Origin: an uncultured Litoreibacter sp.
GTDB lineage: Bacteria > Pseudomonadota > Alphaproteobacteria > Rhodobacterales > Rhodobacteraceae
NCBI GenBank assembly: GCA_938030665.1
Contig: CALHHY010000005.1
Location: 1 to 39,104, forward strand
Direction: 5' to 3'
Length of the DNA stretch: 39,104 bases
Shown: piece after piece, positions 15,448 through 24,289 of the stretch
How the letters are laid out: each line of letters begins with the position of its first letter
How positions within the stretch are numbered: the stretch's first letter is position 1
The notes under the pieces: generated by a model
Seen by the model: the letters and a program-made list of their open reading frames with translations, nothing else
Databases searched by the model: none
What the model was told of the DNA's origin: nothing
Made by a program: the position numbers and the translations under genes

Positions 15448-17547
15448 ATGATCGACGAAACCTTCCAGGCGTGGCGTCTGGATGACGTGCGGCAAACCAT
15501 GGTGCTTGCCGCACGTCGCACACGGTTGCCCGAAGTGGTCTATTGGGGCCCGCCCTTGCCGGCAGGCGAGGATTTGGGCACGCTCTATCACGCCTACGCG
15601 CTGGACGTGACCGGCGGGATGCTGGACGAGAACCCAGACCTGTCGATCCTACCCGAGGCCTCCCGCACCTTCCCCGGCCAGCCGGGCCTGATCGTCCGCT
15701 CCGACGACGGCACGCCGCTGCTGCCCAAGTTCTGCTTTGACGGGGCCGATCAGGAAGGCGGGCAGCTGGTTCTGCATTACAAGGATGCGGAAGCCGGCTT
15801 GCGATACACTGCCACCTTTCAGACGGACCCCGACACGCGGGTAATCACGGCCAAGGCGTCGCTGGACAGTAACAAGCCCATCCACCTGCACTGGCTGTCG
15901 GCCCCGGTCATTCCCGGCCCGCAGCTGAGCGACGAGATGATTGACGTCGCCGGCCGCTGGACGGGGGAGTTTCAGCTGAACCGCACCGCATGGTCCCCCG
16001 GCATGCGCTACCGCGAGAACCGAACGGGCCGTACCGGGCACGAGCATTTCCCGGGCCTGATCATCCCCTGCCGGGGTGCCACCAACACCCAAGGCCACGC
16101 CTACGCTTTTCACTATGGCTGGTCCGGTGGCCATAAGATGATCGCCGAAGAACTGCCCGACGGCCGCCGGCAGATCCAGTTCGGTCATGCCGCAAGGATG
16201 GAGGTAAACGCGTCGAACCGGTTCGAGACGGCGACGCTGTACCTGACCTTCTCCGATGACGGGCTGAATGGCTGCGGCGTGGCGTTCCAGCGCCACCTGC
16301 GCGACCGGATCATCACGCCGACCTCCGACAAGCCGCGACCGGTACATTACAATTGCTGGGAGGCGGTGTATTTCGACCACAAGCTGGACATCCTGCAAGA
16401 CATCGCCACCCGCGCCGCAGCCCTGGGCGCGGAGCGGTTCGTGCTCGATGACGGCTGGTTCGGGCAGCGCGACGACGACACGACCTCCCTGTCGGACTGG
16501 CAGGTGGACCCACGCAAATACCCCGACGGGCTGGGGCCGCTGATTGATCACGTGCATAACGAGGGCATGACCTTCGGCATCTGGTTCGAGCCGGAGATGA
16601 TCAACGAGGATAGCGACCTGCACCGCGCCCATCCTGACTGGGCCTTGGGCTCCGAAGACCAGACTCTCGGCCGTCAGCAAAAAGCGCTGAACATGGGGCT
16701 CCGGGACGTGCGCGATTTCATCTATGACCGGATGGCCGCGATCCTGACCGAGTACCCGATCGACTATATCAAGTGGGACCATAACCGGGTACTGCCCGCT
16801 CCTGACGCGGATCAGACACGCGGTTCCTACGCGCTTTTGGACCGGCTGCGCGCCGATTTCCCGCATGTGGAGATTGAAAGCTGCGCCTCGGGCGGCGGCC
16901 GCATTGATTTTGGTATCCTCAAACGCACGCAACGGGTCTGGCTGTCCGACAGCAACGACGCGCTGGAACGGCTGAAGATGCAGCATAACGCGGCGCTGTT
17001 TCTGCCGATGTCTGTTACCGGCTCCCATGTCGGGCCGCGCCATTGCCATACCTCGGGGCGGATCCTTGATATTTCCTTCCGGGCATGGGTGGCCGCGCAA
17101 CGCCATATGGGGTTCGAGATGGACCCGCGCGAGCTGGACGAGCGCGAGGAGGCCGTGTTGAAAGAGGTCACTTCCTGGTGGAAACATAACCGCGAATGGT
17201 TGATCCCCGCGGATATCCTGCGCCTCGACAGCGCGGACCCGGCTGTGATTGCAGAGCAGCAATCGGCCCGCGACGGCTCCCGCTTTGTGGTCTTCGCAGG
17301 CAAGGCAGAAACCTCCAGCCAGATTGCCCCCCGGCCATTGCGGCTGACCCGGCTGGACCCGGATGCGCGCTATCGGGTGACGCTGGCCAACCGCAACAAC
17401 ATCGCGCCGCCAACCCTGTCGCGCGGCAACCCGATCCTGAAAGAAAACACCATCGAAGTGTCCGGCACATGGCTGATGACGCAAGGCGTCACCCTGCCCT
17501 GGTCCTTCCCCGAAACCATGTGGGTGCTGGAAGGCGAGAAGCTGTGA
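15448..17547 (+). CDS. GH36 alpha-galactosidase
   Basis: A 699-residue glycoside hydrolase, close to the usual 700-740 of bacterial GH36. It has an N-terminal beta-supersandwich (about 1-310), a catalytic TIM barrel (about 320-620) and a small C-terminal beta domain. The nucleophile is expected at D444 in YIKWDHNR, and the acid/base at D501 in the SDSND motif (D501/D504). Other family blocks seen are NCWEAVYFD, LDDGWFGQRDDD, GIWFEPEMI and ESCASGGGR. No signal peptide is present, so it works in the cytoplasm on intact imported alpha-galactosides such as melibiose-type, raffinose-type or alpha-galactosyl-glycerol compounds. It lies in the operon between the permeases and the galactose oxidation genes. 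GAGAATCGA precedes the ATG as a weak ribosome site. Confidence 0.93.
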   Translation: MIDETFQAWRLDDVRQTMVLAARRTRLPEVVYWGPPLPAGEDLGTLYHAYALDVTGGMLDENPDLSILPEASRTFPGQPGLIVRSDDGTPLLPKFCFDGADQEGGQLVLHYKDAEAGLRYTATFQTDPDTRVITAKASLDSNKPIHLHWLSAPVIPGPQLSDEMIDVAGRWTGEFQLNRTAWSPGMRYRENRTGRTGHEHFPGLIIPCRGATNTQGHAYAFHYGWSGGHKMIAEELPDGRRQIQFGHAARMEVNASNRFETATLYLTFSDDGLNGCGVAFQRHLRDRIITPTSDKPRPVHYNCWEAVYFDHKLDILQDIATRAAALGAERFVLDDGWFGQRDDDTTSLSDWQVDPRKYPDGLGPLIDHVHNEGMTFGIWFEPEMINEDSDLHRAHPDWALGSEDQTLGRQQKALNMGLRDVRDFIYDRMAAILTEYPIDYIKWDHNRVLPAPDADQTRGSYALLDRLRADFPHVEIESCASGGGRIDFGILKRTQRVWLSDSNDALERLKMQHNAALFLPMSVTGSHVGPRHCHTSGRILDISFRAWVAAQRHMGFEMDPRELDEREEAVLKEVTSWWKHNREWLIPADILRLDSADPAVIAEQQSARDGSRFVVFAGKAETSSQIAPRPLRLTRLDPDARYRVTLANRNNIAPPTLSRGNPILKENTIEVSGTWLMTQGVTLPWSFPETMWVLEGEKL

Positions 17548-17572
17548 GCGACCCCAACCTATGGAGACGACA

Positions 17573-18343
17573 ATGACCGCCATCGCGACATTTCACGACC
17601 TCAAAGACGCCTCCGTCTTTATCACCGGCGGCGGCTCGGGCATCGGCGCGTCACTGACCGACGGCTTTCTGGCACAAGGGGCGAAGGTGGCCTTTATCGG
17701 GCGGTCCGACGCGACCGAGTTTGCCGACGAGATGGAAAAGAAACACGGCGCGCGCCCCTTGTTCATTCAAGGCGACATCACCGACACGGACGGTCTTCGC
17801 GCGGCCATCGACCAATCGGCGGAGGCGCATGGCCCCATCACCGCGCTGGTCAATAACGCCGCCAATGACAAACGCCACAGCACCGAGGAGGTCGATAGCG
17901 ACTTCTGGGACTGGATGATCGCCGTAAACCTCAAGGCCTATTTCTTCGCCTGCCAGGCCGTGTTGCCGCATATGAAGAACGCGGGCTTCGGGTCGATCAT
18001 TAATTTCTCCTCCATCAGCTACATGATGGGGAATGCGGGCTACCCGCTGTATACGACGGCAAATTCAGGGATTAACGGCATGACCCGGTCGCTGGCGCGG
18101 GAATTTGGGCCCGACCGCATTCGCGTCAACGCGCTCGCCCCCGGCTGGGTGCTGACCCAGAAGCAGAAAGACATGTGGGTGACGGAGGAAGGGCTGGCGG
18201 CCCATCTGGAACGCCAATGCCTGAAAGACACGCTGGATCCCGATGACATGATCAACGGCGTTCTGTTTCTGGCCTCCAAGACGTCCAAGATGATGACCGG
18301 GCAGGCCATGGTGATTGACGGCGGCGTTGTGGTGACCGGCTAG
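17573..18343 (+). CDS. Short-chain dehydrogenase, putative D-galactose 1-dehydrogenase, with Lys-to-Asn active-site change
   Basis: A 256-residue classical SDR. It has the cofactor motif TGGGSGIG (18-25), NNAA (94-97), the structural Asn119, the catalytic Ser147 and Tyr160. The canonical YxxxK motif instead reads Y160-T-T-A-N164, so the lysine that binds the nicotinamide ribose and lowers the Tyr pKa is replaced by Asn. The start at 17573 has GGAG six bases upstream; 17561 is an in-frame alternative that overlaps the ribosome site. Its stop overlaps the GTG of dgoK by one base. Context (galactosidases, lactonase, DgoK, DgoA) calls for a galactose dehydrogenase, and several bacterial ones are SDRs. 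Given the altered motif, activity should not be assumed; an epimerase or altered role is possible. Confidence 0.8.
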   Translation: MTAIATFHDLKDASVFITGGGSGIGASLTDGFLAQGAKVAFIGRSDATEFADEMEKKHGARPLFIQGDITDTDGLRAAIDQSAEAHGPITALVNNAANDKRHSTEEVDSDFWDWMIAVNLKAYFFACQAVLPHMKNAGFGSIINFSSISYMMGNAGYPLYTTANSGINGMTRSLAREFGPDRIRVNALAPGWVLTQKQKDMWVTEEGLAAHLERQCLKDTLDPDDMINGVLFLASKTSKMMTGQAMVIDGGVVVTG

Positions 18344-19248
18344 TGTCCGCCCAAGCCGCATATGCCGACTGGATCGCCGTTGACTGGGGCACTTCCAACC
18401 TGCGCGCCTGGGCGATGACAGCCGCAGGCGAGATGCGCGATATGGTGACCTCCGACAAAGGGATGGGCAACCTGAGCCGGGAGGAGTTCGAGCCGGTCCT
18501 GCTGTCCTTGGTCGACCCCTGGCTTGGCAGCGGCGAGACCCCCGTGGTGGCCTGCGGCATGGTCGGCGCGCGGCAGGGTTGGGCGGAGGCGCCATACCGG
18601 ACGGTGCCGACCACGCCCCATGGGGCGCTCAGCCCCTGCGCTACGCAAGACCCGCGGCTGTCGGTTCACATCCTGCCCGGGCTGAAACAGACGAAAACGC
18701 CCGACGTCATGCGCGGGGAAGAGACGCAGATCGCCGGTTTCCTGGCTGACCACCCCGATTTCGACGGGGTGCTGTGCATGCCGGGGACGCATACGAAATG
18801 GGTCCATATCTCCGCCCGTGAAATCGCATCGTTCCAGACCGTCATGACCGGGGAGCTGTTTGCGCTGCTGAGCAAAAGTTCGGTGCTTCGCCATTCCGTT
18901 GCTGGCCTCGATTTCGATGATGCGGCCTTTACTGACGCCGTCTCGGACGCGATCTCCCGCCCCGAGGCCACAACGGCCCGGCTGTTTCAGATCCGCGCCT
19001 CGCATCTGCTCGAAGGGACCGAGGCGCCTGTGTCGCGCGCCCGCCTGTCCGGCGCCCTGATCGGGGCGGAATTGGCAGCGACGCGTCCCTATTGGTTGGG
19101 CCAGCAGATAGCACTCGTCGGCGCGCCTGCGTTGAACAGGCTTTACGCAGCGGCCCTGGCCTCCCAGGGGTTGGAAGCCGCGCAACATACCGGCGATGAC
19201 CTGACCCTCAAGGGCCTGACCGCCGCCTATAAGGAATTGATTTCATGA
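18343..19248 (+). CDS. dgoK: 2-dehydro-3-deoxygalactonokinase
   Basis: A 301-residue member of the DgoK family with the N-terminal phosphate-binding motif [12 protein letters not shown] (12-23) and the family blocks [23 protein letters not shown] and [11 protein letters not shown]. It phosphorylates 2-dehydro-3-deoxy-D-galactonate to the 6-phosphate in the De Ley-Doudoroff pathway. The start is GTG at 18343, overlapping the SDR stop by one base, and the stop overlaps dgoA by four bases (ATGA), so translation is probably coupled throughout. Length is normal for the family. Together with the next gene it identifies the pathway with fair certainty. Confidence 0.92.
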   Translation: MSAQAAYADWIAVDWGTSNLRAWAMTAAGEMRDMVTSDKGMGNLSREEFEPVLLSLVDPWLGSGETPVVACGMVGARQGWAEAPYRTVPTTPHGALSPCATQDPRLSVHILPGLKQTKTPDVMRGEETQIAGFLADHPDFDGVLCMPGTHTKWVHISAREIASFQTVMTGELFALLSKSSVLRHSVAGLDFDDAAFTDAVSDAISRPEATTARLFQIRASHLLEGTEAPVSRARLSGALIGAELAATRPYWLGQQIALVGAPALNRLYAAALASQGLEAAQHTGDDLTLKGLTAAYKELIS

Positions 19249-19850
19249 GCCGAAACCTGATCGCCATCCTGCGCGGCATCACCCCTGCCGAGGCCGTTCC
19301 CATCTGCGGCGCGCTGATCAAGGCGGGCATCACCAAGATCGAGGTGCCGCTGAACTCCCCCGACCCGTTTGACAGCATCAAGGCCATGGCCGACGCGTTC
19401 GGGGAAGAGGCGCTAATCGGCGCTGGCACCGTGCTGACGGTCGAGAATGTGCATAGGGTGGCGCAGGCGGGCGGGCGGCTGATCGTCTCCCCCAATGCGG
19501 ACCCGGAGGTCATCGCGGCCAGCAAATTGGCGGGGCTGGACAGCTGGCCGGGCGTGCTGACGCCGACCGAATGTTTCGCGGCCCTCAAGGCCGGCGCGGA
19601 CGGGCTGAAGGTTTTTCCGGGCTTTGCTATGGGCATCGAGGGGCTGAAAGCCGTGCGCGCCGTGCTGCCGCCTGAAACGCAGGTCTATATGGTCGGCGGC
19701 GTCGGCCCTGACGGGTTTGCCGAATGGAAAGCGGCAGGCGCCAACGGCTTCGGCATCGGGTCCGCGCTTTACAAACCGGGCCGCAGCGTCGCCGAGATCA
19801 GCCAGGTCGCGCAAGACATGGTGGCCGCCTATGACGCAGCCTTCGCATGA
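19245..19850 (+). CDS. dgoA: 2-dehydro-3-deoxy-6-phosphogalactonate aldolase
   Basis: A 201-residue class I aldolase of the KDPG/KDPGal family. The catalytic Glu lies in [10 protein letters not shown] (about residue 33), and the Schiff-base lysine is K122 in GLKVFPG. The C-terminal phosphate site is [27 protein letters not shown]. The segment EVPLNSPDP favours the DgoA branch over KDPG aldolase Eda, which usually reads EVTLRTP at this position. It cleaves KDPGal to pyruvate and glyceraldehyde 3-phosphate. It overlaps dgoK and the lactonase gene by four bases on each side. In some genomes DgoA is fused to the dehydratase DgoD; here it stands alone and no DgoD follows. Confidence 0.92.
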   Translation: MSRNLIAILRGITPAEAVPICGALIKAGITKIEVPLNSPDPFDSIKAMADAFGEEALIGAGTVLTVENVHRVAQAGGRLIVSPNADPEVIAASKLAGLDSWPGVLTPTECFAALKAGADGLKVFPGFAMGIEGLKAVRAVLPPETQVYMVGGVGPDGFAEWKAAGANGFGIGSALYKPGRSVAEISQVAQDMVAAYDAAFA

Positions 19851-20698
19851 GCGCGCGCATCCATGACGACCGGACCTGCGCCCTGGGTGAAGGACCGCTT
19901 TGGCACCCCGAACGCGGGCAGCTGTTCTGGTTCGATATTCTGGGCAAGCGGATGCTGTGCGATGACGGGCGCGACTGGCAGTTTGACGAACATGTCTCCG
20001 CCGCCGGGTGGATTGACGCCGATCACCTTCTGATCGCCAGCGAAACCGCGTTGTTTCGGTTCAACCTAGCAACTGGCGCGCGAAAGAACCTTCACGCGCT
20101 GGAGGCTGATATCCCCGAGAACCGCAGCAATGACGGGCGCGCGGATCCGTGGGGTGGCTTCTGGATCGGCACGATGCGTAAGGAAGACCCGACCGGTGGC
20201 GGCGCGATCTACCGCTTCTACAAGGGCGAGCTGCGACAGCTGTTTCCGGGGCTGGCCATCACCAACGCCATCTGTTTCGCCCCGGACCGCAGCATCGCCT
20301 ACTGGGCCGATACCGCGCCGTCGAAAATCTACCGCGTCGCGTTGGATGACGACGGGTGGCCCGCCGGTGACGCGGCGCTGTTCCTGGACTTGGAACCTGA
20401 AGGGCTGAACCCTGATGGCTCGGTTGTGGCGGCGGATGGGACACATCTGAACGCTCAATGGGGGGCCACGCGGGTGGCGCGCTATGGCGCGGATGGCGGT
20501 CTGATCGAGAGCATCGACATGCCCGCGTCCCAAGTGACCTGCCCGGCCTTTGGGGGCCCGGATATGACAACACTGTTCTGCACCTCCGCCTATTGCGATC
20601 TGACCGCCGCGCAGCGCGACGCCGACCCGCATGCGGGCAAGACCTTCGCGATCGAGACCGATATCACCGGCCTGCCCGAGCATCAGGTCAGGCTATGA
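19847..20698 (+). CDS. SMP-30/gluconolactonase family lactonase (probable galactonolactonase)
   Basis: A 283-residue six-bladed beta-propeller of the SMP-30/regucalcin family. Likely metal ligands are E15 (LGEGPLWHP), N95 (RSNDGR), N140 ([10 protein letters not shown]) and D190 (NPDGS), matching the Glu-Asn-Asn-Asp site of the family. It would hydrolyse the galactonolactone made by the sugar dehydrogenase to galactonate. The family also takes glucono-, arabino- and other lactones, so the substrate is from context. No signal peptide is present, consistent with a cytoplasmic pathway. The ATG overlaps the dgoA stop, and its stop (TGA) overlaps the GH42 ATG by two bases. Confidence 0.9.
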   Translation: MSARIHDDRTCALGEGPLWHPERGQLFWFDILGKRMLCDDGRDWQFDEHVSAAGWIDADHLLIASETALFRFNLATGARKNLHALEADIPENRSNDGRADPWGGFWIGTMRKEDPTGGGAIYRFYKGELRQLFPGLAITNAICFAPDRSIAYWADTAPSKIYRVALDDDGWPAGDAALFLDLEPEGLNPDGSVVAADGTHLNAQWGATRVARYGADGGLIESIDMPASQVTCPAFGGPDMTTLFCTSAYCDLTAAQRDADPHAGKTFAIETDITGLPEHQVRL

Positions 20699-22596
20699 AG
20701 CGCGCGCTCGGCGTTTGCTACTATCCCGAACACTGGCCGGAAGAGATCTGGCCCGAAGACGCCGCGCGGATGGTAGAGGCCGGGCTAAGCTGGGTGCGGA
20801 TCGGCGAGTTTGCGTGGTCGCGGATGGAGCCATCGCCAGGCGATTTGCAGCTGGACTGGCTGGACCGGGCCATTGACGTGCTGGGCCGCACAGGCCTGCA
20901 GGTGATCCTTGGCACCCCCACAGCCACGCCCCCCCGCTGGATGGCCGACAAACACCCCGACATGTTCGCCGTCGATAAAGAGGCGCGGGTGCGCGGCTTC
21001 GGGTCACGCCGGCATTACTGTTTCAGCCACGCAGGCTATCGCCGTGAAAGCCGCCGGATCACCGAAATTCTGGCCAAGCGCTACGGGTCCAACCCTCATG
21101 TCACCGCGTGGCAGACGGATAATGAATATGGCTGCCATGACACGGTGATCAGCTATTCCGACGCGGCGCGGCGGGCGTTTCAGGACTGGCTGGCGCAGAA
21201 ATACCAAAGCACCGACGCGTTGAACCGCGCCTGGGGCAATATCTTCTGGTCGATGGAATATGACAGCTTCGACCAGATCGGCCTGCCCAACCTGACAGTG
21301 ACGGAGCCGAACCCGTCCCATGATCTGGCCTTCCGGCGCTTCAGCTCCGATCAGGTTGTGGCCTTCAACCGGGAGCAGGCGCAGATAATCCGCGCCCACT
21401 CGGACGCCCCACTGATCCACAACTATATGGGTCGCATCGTCGAGTTTGACCATTTCGAGGTCGGCGCGGACCTCGATATCGCGTCATGGGACAGCTACCC
21501 GCTTGGCTTTCTGGAAGACCGTATCGAGGGGGAAGACGACCACAAACGCGCCTATGCGCAGCAGGGGGACCCCGATTTTCAGGCCTTCCACCATGACCTC
21601 TACCGTGCTGTGGGCCGGGGCCGCTGGTGGATTATGGAGCAGCAACCGGGCCCCGTGAACTGGGCCCCCGTCAACCCCGCGCCCCTTCCCGGCATGGCCC
21701 GCCTTTGGGCTTGGGAGGCGTTCGCCCATGGGGCGGAGGCTGTGTGCTATTTCCGCTGGCGGCAGGCCCCATTCGCGCAGGAGCAGATGCATGCAGGCCT
21801 GTTGCGCCCCGACAGCGTCGCGGCCCCGGCGTTGGCGGAAGCCGCACAGGTTGCCCAAGAATTGGCCGCGATGCCCGAGGCGGGGTGCGCCGCAGCGCCG
21901 GTAGCTCTGGTCTTCGACTACCCTTCGGCCTGGGCGTGGGATGTGCAGCGGCAGGGCACGGGCTTCGACTATTTCCGGCTGGTATTCGAGCTTTACAGGG
22001 GCTTGCGCAAGCTGGGTTTGGACGTTGATATCCTGCCGCCCGACACTGCCGACCTGTCCGCCTATAAGCTGGTGTTGGCAGCGGGGTTACTGTCCCTGTC
22101 CGATCCGTTGAAGGCCGCCTTGGCCACGGTCGGCGGCACCGCGATTGTCGGCCCCCGCGCCAATAGCAAAACGCCGGAGCTTACGATCCCCGACCCGCTG
22201 CCCCCGAACCTGCCCGGCCTGTCCGTAACCATCACCCGGTCAGAGACGTTCCGCGCCGACATGCAGCGCCCGCTGAAAAGCGGTGGCTTCATCCGGCATT
22301 GGCTGGACCATGTGGAGACTACCGCCCCCGTGCAGGAACAAACCCTGTCCGGCGACCCGGTGCTGATCGGCGACGGGCAGCTGCGCTACCTCGCGGCTTG
22401 GCCGGATGAGGCGGCTTTGACCCGTATCCTGACCAACATCTGCGCTGAGCATAGAATCGAAACCCAGCCCATCACCGGCGGGCTGCGCATACGGCGCACC
22501 GATACCCATGTTTTTGCCTTCAATTACGGGCTCGACGCAGTCACGTTCCGGGGCGAAACCATCCCACCCGCCGGGGTGTTTTGGGCGCCCAACTAG
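20695..22596 (+). CDS. GH42 beta-galactosidase
   Basis: A 633-residue GH42 enzyme. The N-terminal TIM barrel begins at once (GVCYYPEHWP), with the acid/base E144 in QTDNEYGCH and the nucleophile E315 in WWIMEQQPGPVNW. A trimerisation domain with VALVFDYPSAWAWDVQ (about 400 on) and a short beta domain follow. The frame is open far upstream, but 20695 was chosen because it gives the standard family N terminus and overlaps the lactonase stop (ATGA-type junction). There is no signal peptide, so it hydrolyses imported beta-galactosides in the cytoplasm. GH42 enzymes prefer short galactosides, often plant, algal or mucin-derived. It is the last gene of the operon, just before the tRNA terminator region. 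Confidence 0.93.
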   Translation: MKRALGVCYYPEHWPEEIWPEDAARMVEAGLSWVRIGEFAWSRMEPSPGDLQLDWLDRAIDVLGRTGLQVILGTPTATPPRWMADKHPDMFAVDKEARVRGFGSRRHYCFSHAGYRRESRRITEILAKRYGSNPHVTAWQTDNEYGCHDTVISYSDAARRAFQDWLAQKYQSTDALNRAWGNIFWSMEYDSFDQIGLPNLTVTEPNPSHDLAFRRFSSDQVVAFNREQAQIIRAHSDAPLIHNYMGRIVEFDHFEVGADLDIASWDSYPLGFLEDRIEGEDDHKRAYAQQGDPDFQAFHHDLYRAVGRGRWWIMEQQPGPVNWAPVNPAPLPGMARLWAWEAFAHGAEAVCYFRWRQAPFAQEQMHAGLLRPDSVAAPALAEAAQVAQELAAMPEAGCAAAPVALVFDYPSAWAWDVQRQGTGFDYFRLVFELYRGLRKLGLDVDILPPDTADLSAYKLVLAAGLLSLSDPLKAALATVGGTAIVGPRANSKTPELTIPDPLPPNLPGLSVTITRSETFRADMQRPLKSGGFIRHWLDHVETTAPVQEQTLSGDPVLIGDGQLRYLAAWPDEAALTRILTNICAEHRIETQPITGGLRIRRTDTHVFAFNYGLDAVTFRGETIPPAGVFWAPN

Positions 22597-22606
22597 CCGC
22601 ATAAAA

Positions 22607-22636
22607 ACAAAAAACCCGCATGCCTTGGCACACGGG
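22607..22636 (-). terminator. Terminator of the CAU tRNA gene (possibly bidirectional)
   Basis: On the minus strand the stem CCCGTGTGCC-AA-GGCATGCGGG (22636-22615; the central TG/TG pairs are wobbles) is followed by TTTTTTG and further T (22614-22606). It lies six bases after the tRNA CCA end. On the plus strand the hairpin is weaker and followed by CTTATT, so it could also help to end the galactoside operon, whose last stop is at 22596. Confidence 0.85.
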
Positions 22637-22641
22637 CTTAT

Positions 22642-22718
<77 letters not shown>

Positions 22719-22727
22719 AATGGGCGG

Positions 22728-22756
22728 GGAATATGAAAACCGGACGGCAGGGTCAA
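22728..22756 (-). promoter_or_regulatory. tRNA promoter
   Basis: On the minus strand TTGACC (22756-22751), 17 bases of spacer, and TATTCC (22733-22728) precede the tRNA 5' end (22718) by nine bases. Spacing and distance fit a sigma-70-type start a few bases before the mature end, although the -10 is only a half match. Confidence 0.5.
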
Positions 22757-22835
22757 GCGTGAATCGCAGGCGGCGGGCTTGTGTTGCCAAGCGCTCCCCG
22801 GCCAGACTGCGCCCGACCGGTACGGAGGGGGCGCC

Positions 22836-24251
22836 ATGGACCTGCTTGATAAACTGACATCCATTCTGGGCGAACCCCACGTCCTGACGGGGGAGGCCGC
22901 GGCTTCCTACGGGCGAGATTGGACGGGCAAATATATCTCGGCTCCGTTGGCGGTCATCCGGCCCGCGAACACGGCCGAAGTCAGCGCCGCCGTCACGGTC
23001 TGCGCCGCCGCGCGGCAACCCATCGTACCAGTATCAGGCAATACGGGGCTGTCTGGCGGCACCCATGCGGAAGGGGCGGTAATGATTTCCCTCGCGCGCA
23101 TGAACAAGATCCGCGAGATCCGCCCGGAGGCGCGGCTGGCCATCGCTGAGGCCGGCGTGATCCTGTCCAGCCTGCATGACGCGGTCGACGCCCATGATCT
23201 GGTCTTTCCGTTGACCTTCGGCGCGCGAGGCTCCGCCATGATCGGCGGGGTGTTGTCGACCAATGCGGGCGGCTCAAACGTGCTGCGCTACGGCAATACC
23301 CGCGCGCTTTGCCTGGGGTTGGAGGTCGTGCTGCCCGATGGCCGCGTCATGGACCTGATGAGCGAGCTGCATAAAGACAATACCGGCTACGACCTGAAAC
23401 ATCTGATGATCGGTGGGGAAGGCACGCTTGGGCTGATCACCGGCGCGGTACTGAAACTCAGCCCAAAGCCCAAAGCTTATGCCACCGCGATGCTGGCCTG
23501 CCCCTCCTTGCCCGATGCGCTTACCGCGCTGAACCATTTGCAGGAGGCGTCCGGCGGGGCGGTTGAAGCCTTTGAATACATGCCCCGCGCCTATATCGAG
23601 CGTCACATCGCCCACATCAAAGGCGCGCGGGAGCCCTTTGAGGCGCCCCATGACGTCAACATTCTGGTCGAGATCGGTGCCACCGCCCCGCGCGACGCCA
23701 CACCCTTGGCCGATGGCTCGATCCCTGTCGTCAACGCGCTGGAAGTCACCTTGGCGGAGATGTTGCAACAAGGCGCGATCTCCGACGCGGTCATTGCGCG
23801 GTCAGACACCCAAAGGCGCGAAATGTGGGCCCGGCGGGAGGAGGCCGCCGAGATCACCCTGACCACGCCCATGCTTGTGGACAGCGACGTGTCCGTCCCC
23901 GTGGATCAGGTCGACACCTTCCTTGAACGCATCTCAGCGCGGGTGCGGGCCATGGACCCCGACGCGCAGGAATTGACCGTGTCGCATCTGGGTGACGGCA
24001 ACCTGCACTACACGGTCTATCCCGGCAACGAGACGCCTGAGCATCGAGACGCCATTCGCCGCGCCGTGGAGGAGGTCGTGGCAGAGCTGGGCGGCAGCTT
24101 CTCGGCTGAGCATGGGATCGGGCTGACCAAGCTGCCCTCCATGCAGCGCAACAAGGACGCCGTCGCCCTGCAGGTGATGACCGCCATCAAGCAGACGCTC
24201 GACCCTTTGGGAATCATGAACCCCGGCAAGGTGGTCCCGAAGATGGAATAG
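22836..24251 (+). CDS. FAD-binding oxidase, GlcD/D-2-hydroxyacid dehydrogenase type
   Basis: A 471-residue flavoprotein of the VAO/PCMH superfamily. The FAD pyrophosphate loop is PVSGNTGLSGG (about 65-75) with the second FAD segment GGVLSTNAGGSNVLRYGN. The C-terminal GlcD domain contains the metal/substrate histidines in SHLGDGNLH (about 383) and EHGIG (about 425), and ends in the family tail LDPLGIMNPGKV. It oxidises a D-2-hydroxy acid (D-lactate, glycolate or D-2-hydroxyglutarate), passing electrons to a cytochrome or quinone. Start 22836 has GGAGG eight bases upstream; an earlier ATG at 22779 lacks a site. It is a single gene between the tRNA and the MscS gene, with no sign of glcE/glcF partners, which favours a one-subunit D-lactate or D-2-hydroxyglutarate dehydrogenase. 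Confidence 0.9.
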   Translation: MDLLDKLTSILGEPHVLTGEAAASYGRDWTGKYISAPLAVIRPANTAEVSAAVTVCAAARQPIVPVSGNTGLSGGTHAEGAVMISLARMNKIREIRPEARLAIAEAGVILSSLHDAVDAHDLVFPLTFGARGSAMIGGVLSTNAGGSNVLRYGNTRALCLGLEVVLPDGRVMDLMSELHKDNTGYDLKHLMIGGEGTLGLITGAVLKLSPKPKAYATAMLACPSLPDALTALNHLQEASGGAVEAFEYMPRAYIERHIAHIKGAREPFEAPHDVNILVEIGATAPRDATPLADGSIPVVNALEVTLAEMLQQGAISDAVIARSDTQRREMWARREEAAEITLTTPMLVDSDVSVPVDQVDTFLERISARVRAMDPDAQELTVSHLGDGNLHYTVYPGNETPEHRDAIRRAVEEVVAELGGSFSAEHGIGLTKLPSMQRNKDAVALQVMTAIKQTLDPLGIMNPGKVVPKME

Positions 24252-24289
24252 GGGTGGCGCACCGGCGCGGCAAAGCTATCTTGCCGCCC

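Noticed and set aside
15649..17583. A 644-codon open frame antisense to the GH36 gene
   Set aside because: The plus strand encodes a complete GH36 with both catalytic motifs; the antisense product is rich in Arg, Gly, Val and His without any domain.
20458..20694. Longer start for the GH42 gene
   Set aside because: It would overlap the lactonase gene by 240 bases; the start at 20695 gives the family N terminus and a coupled junction.
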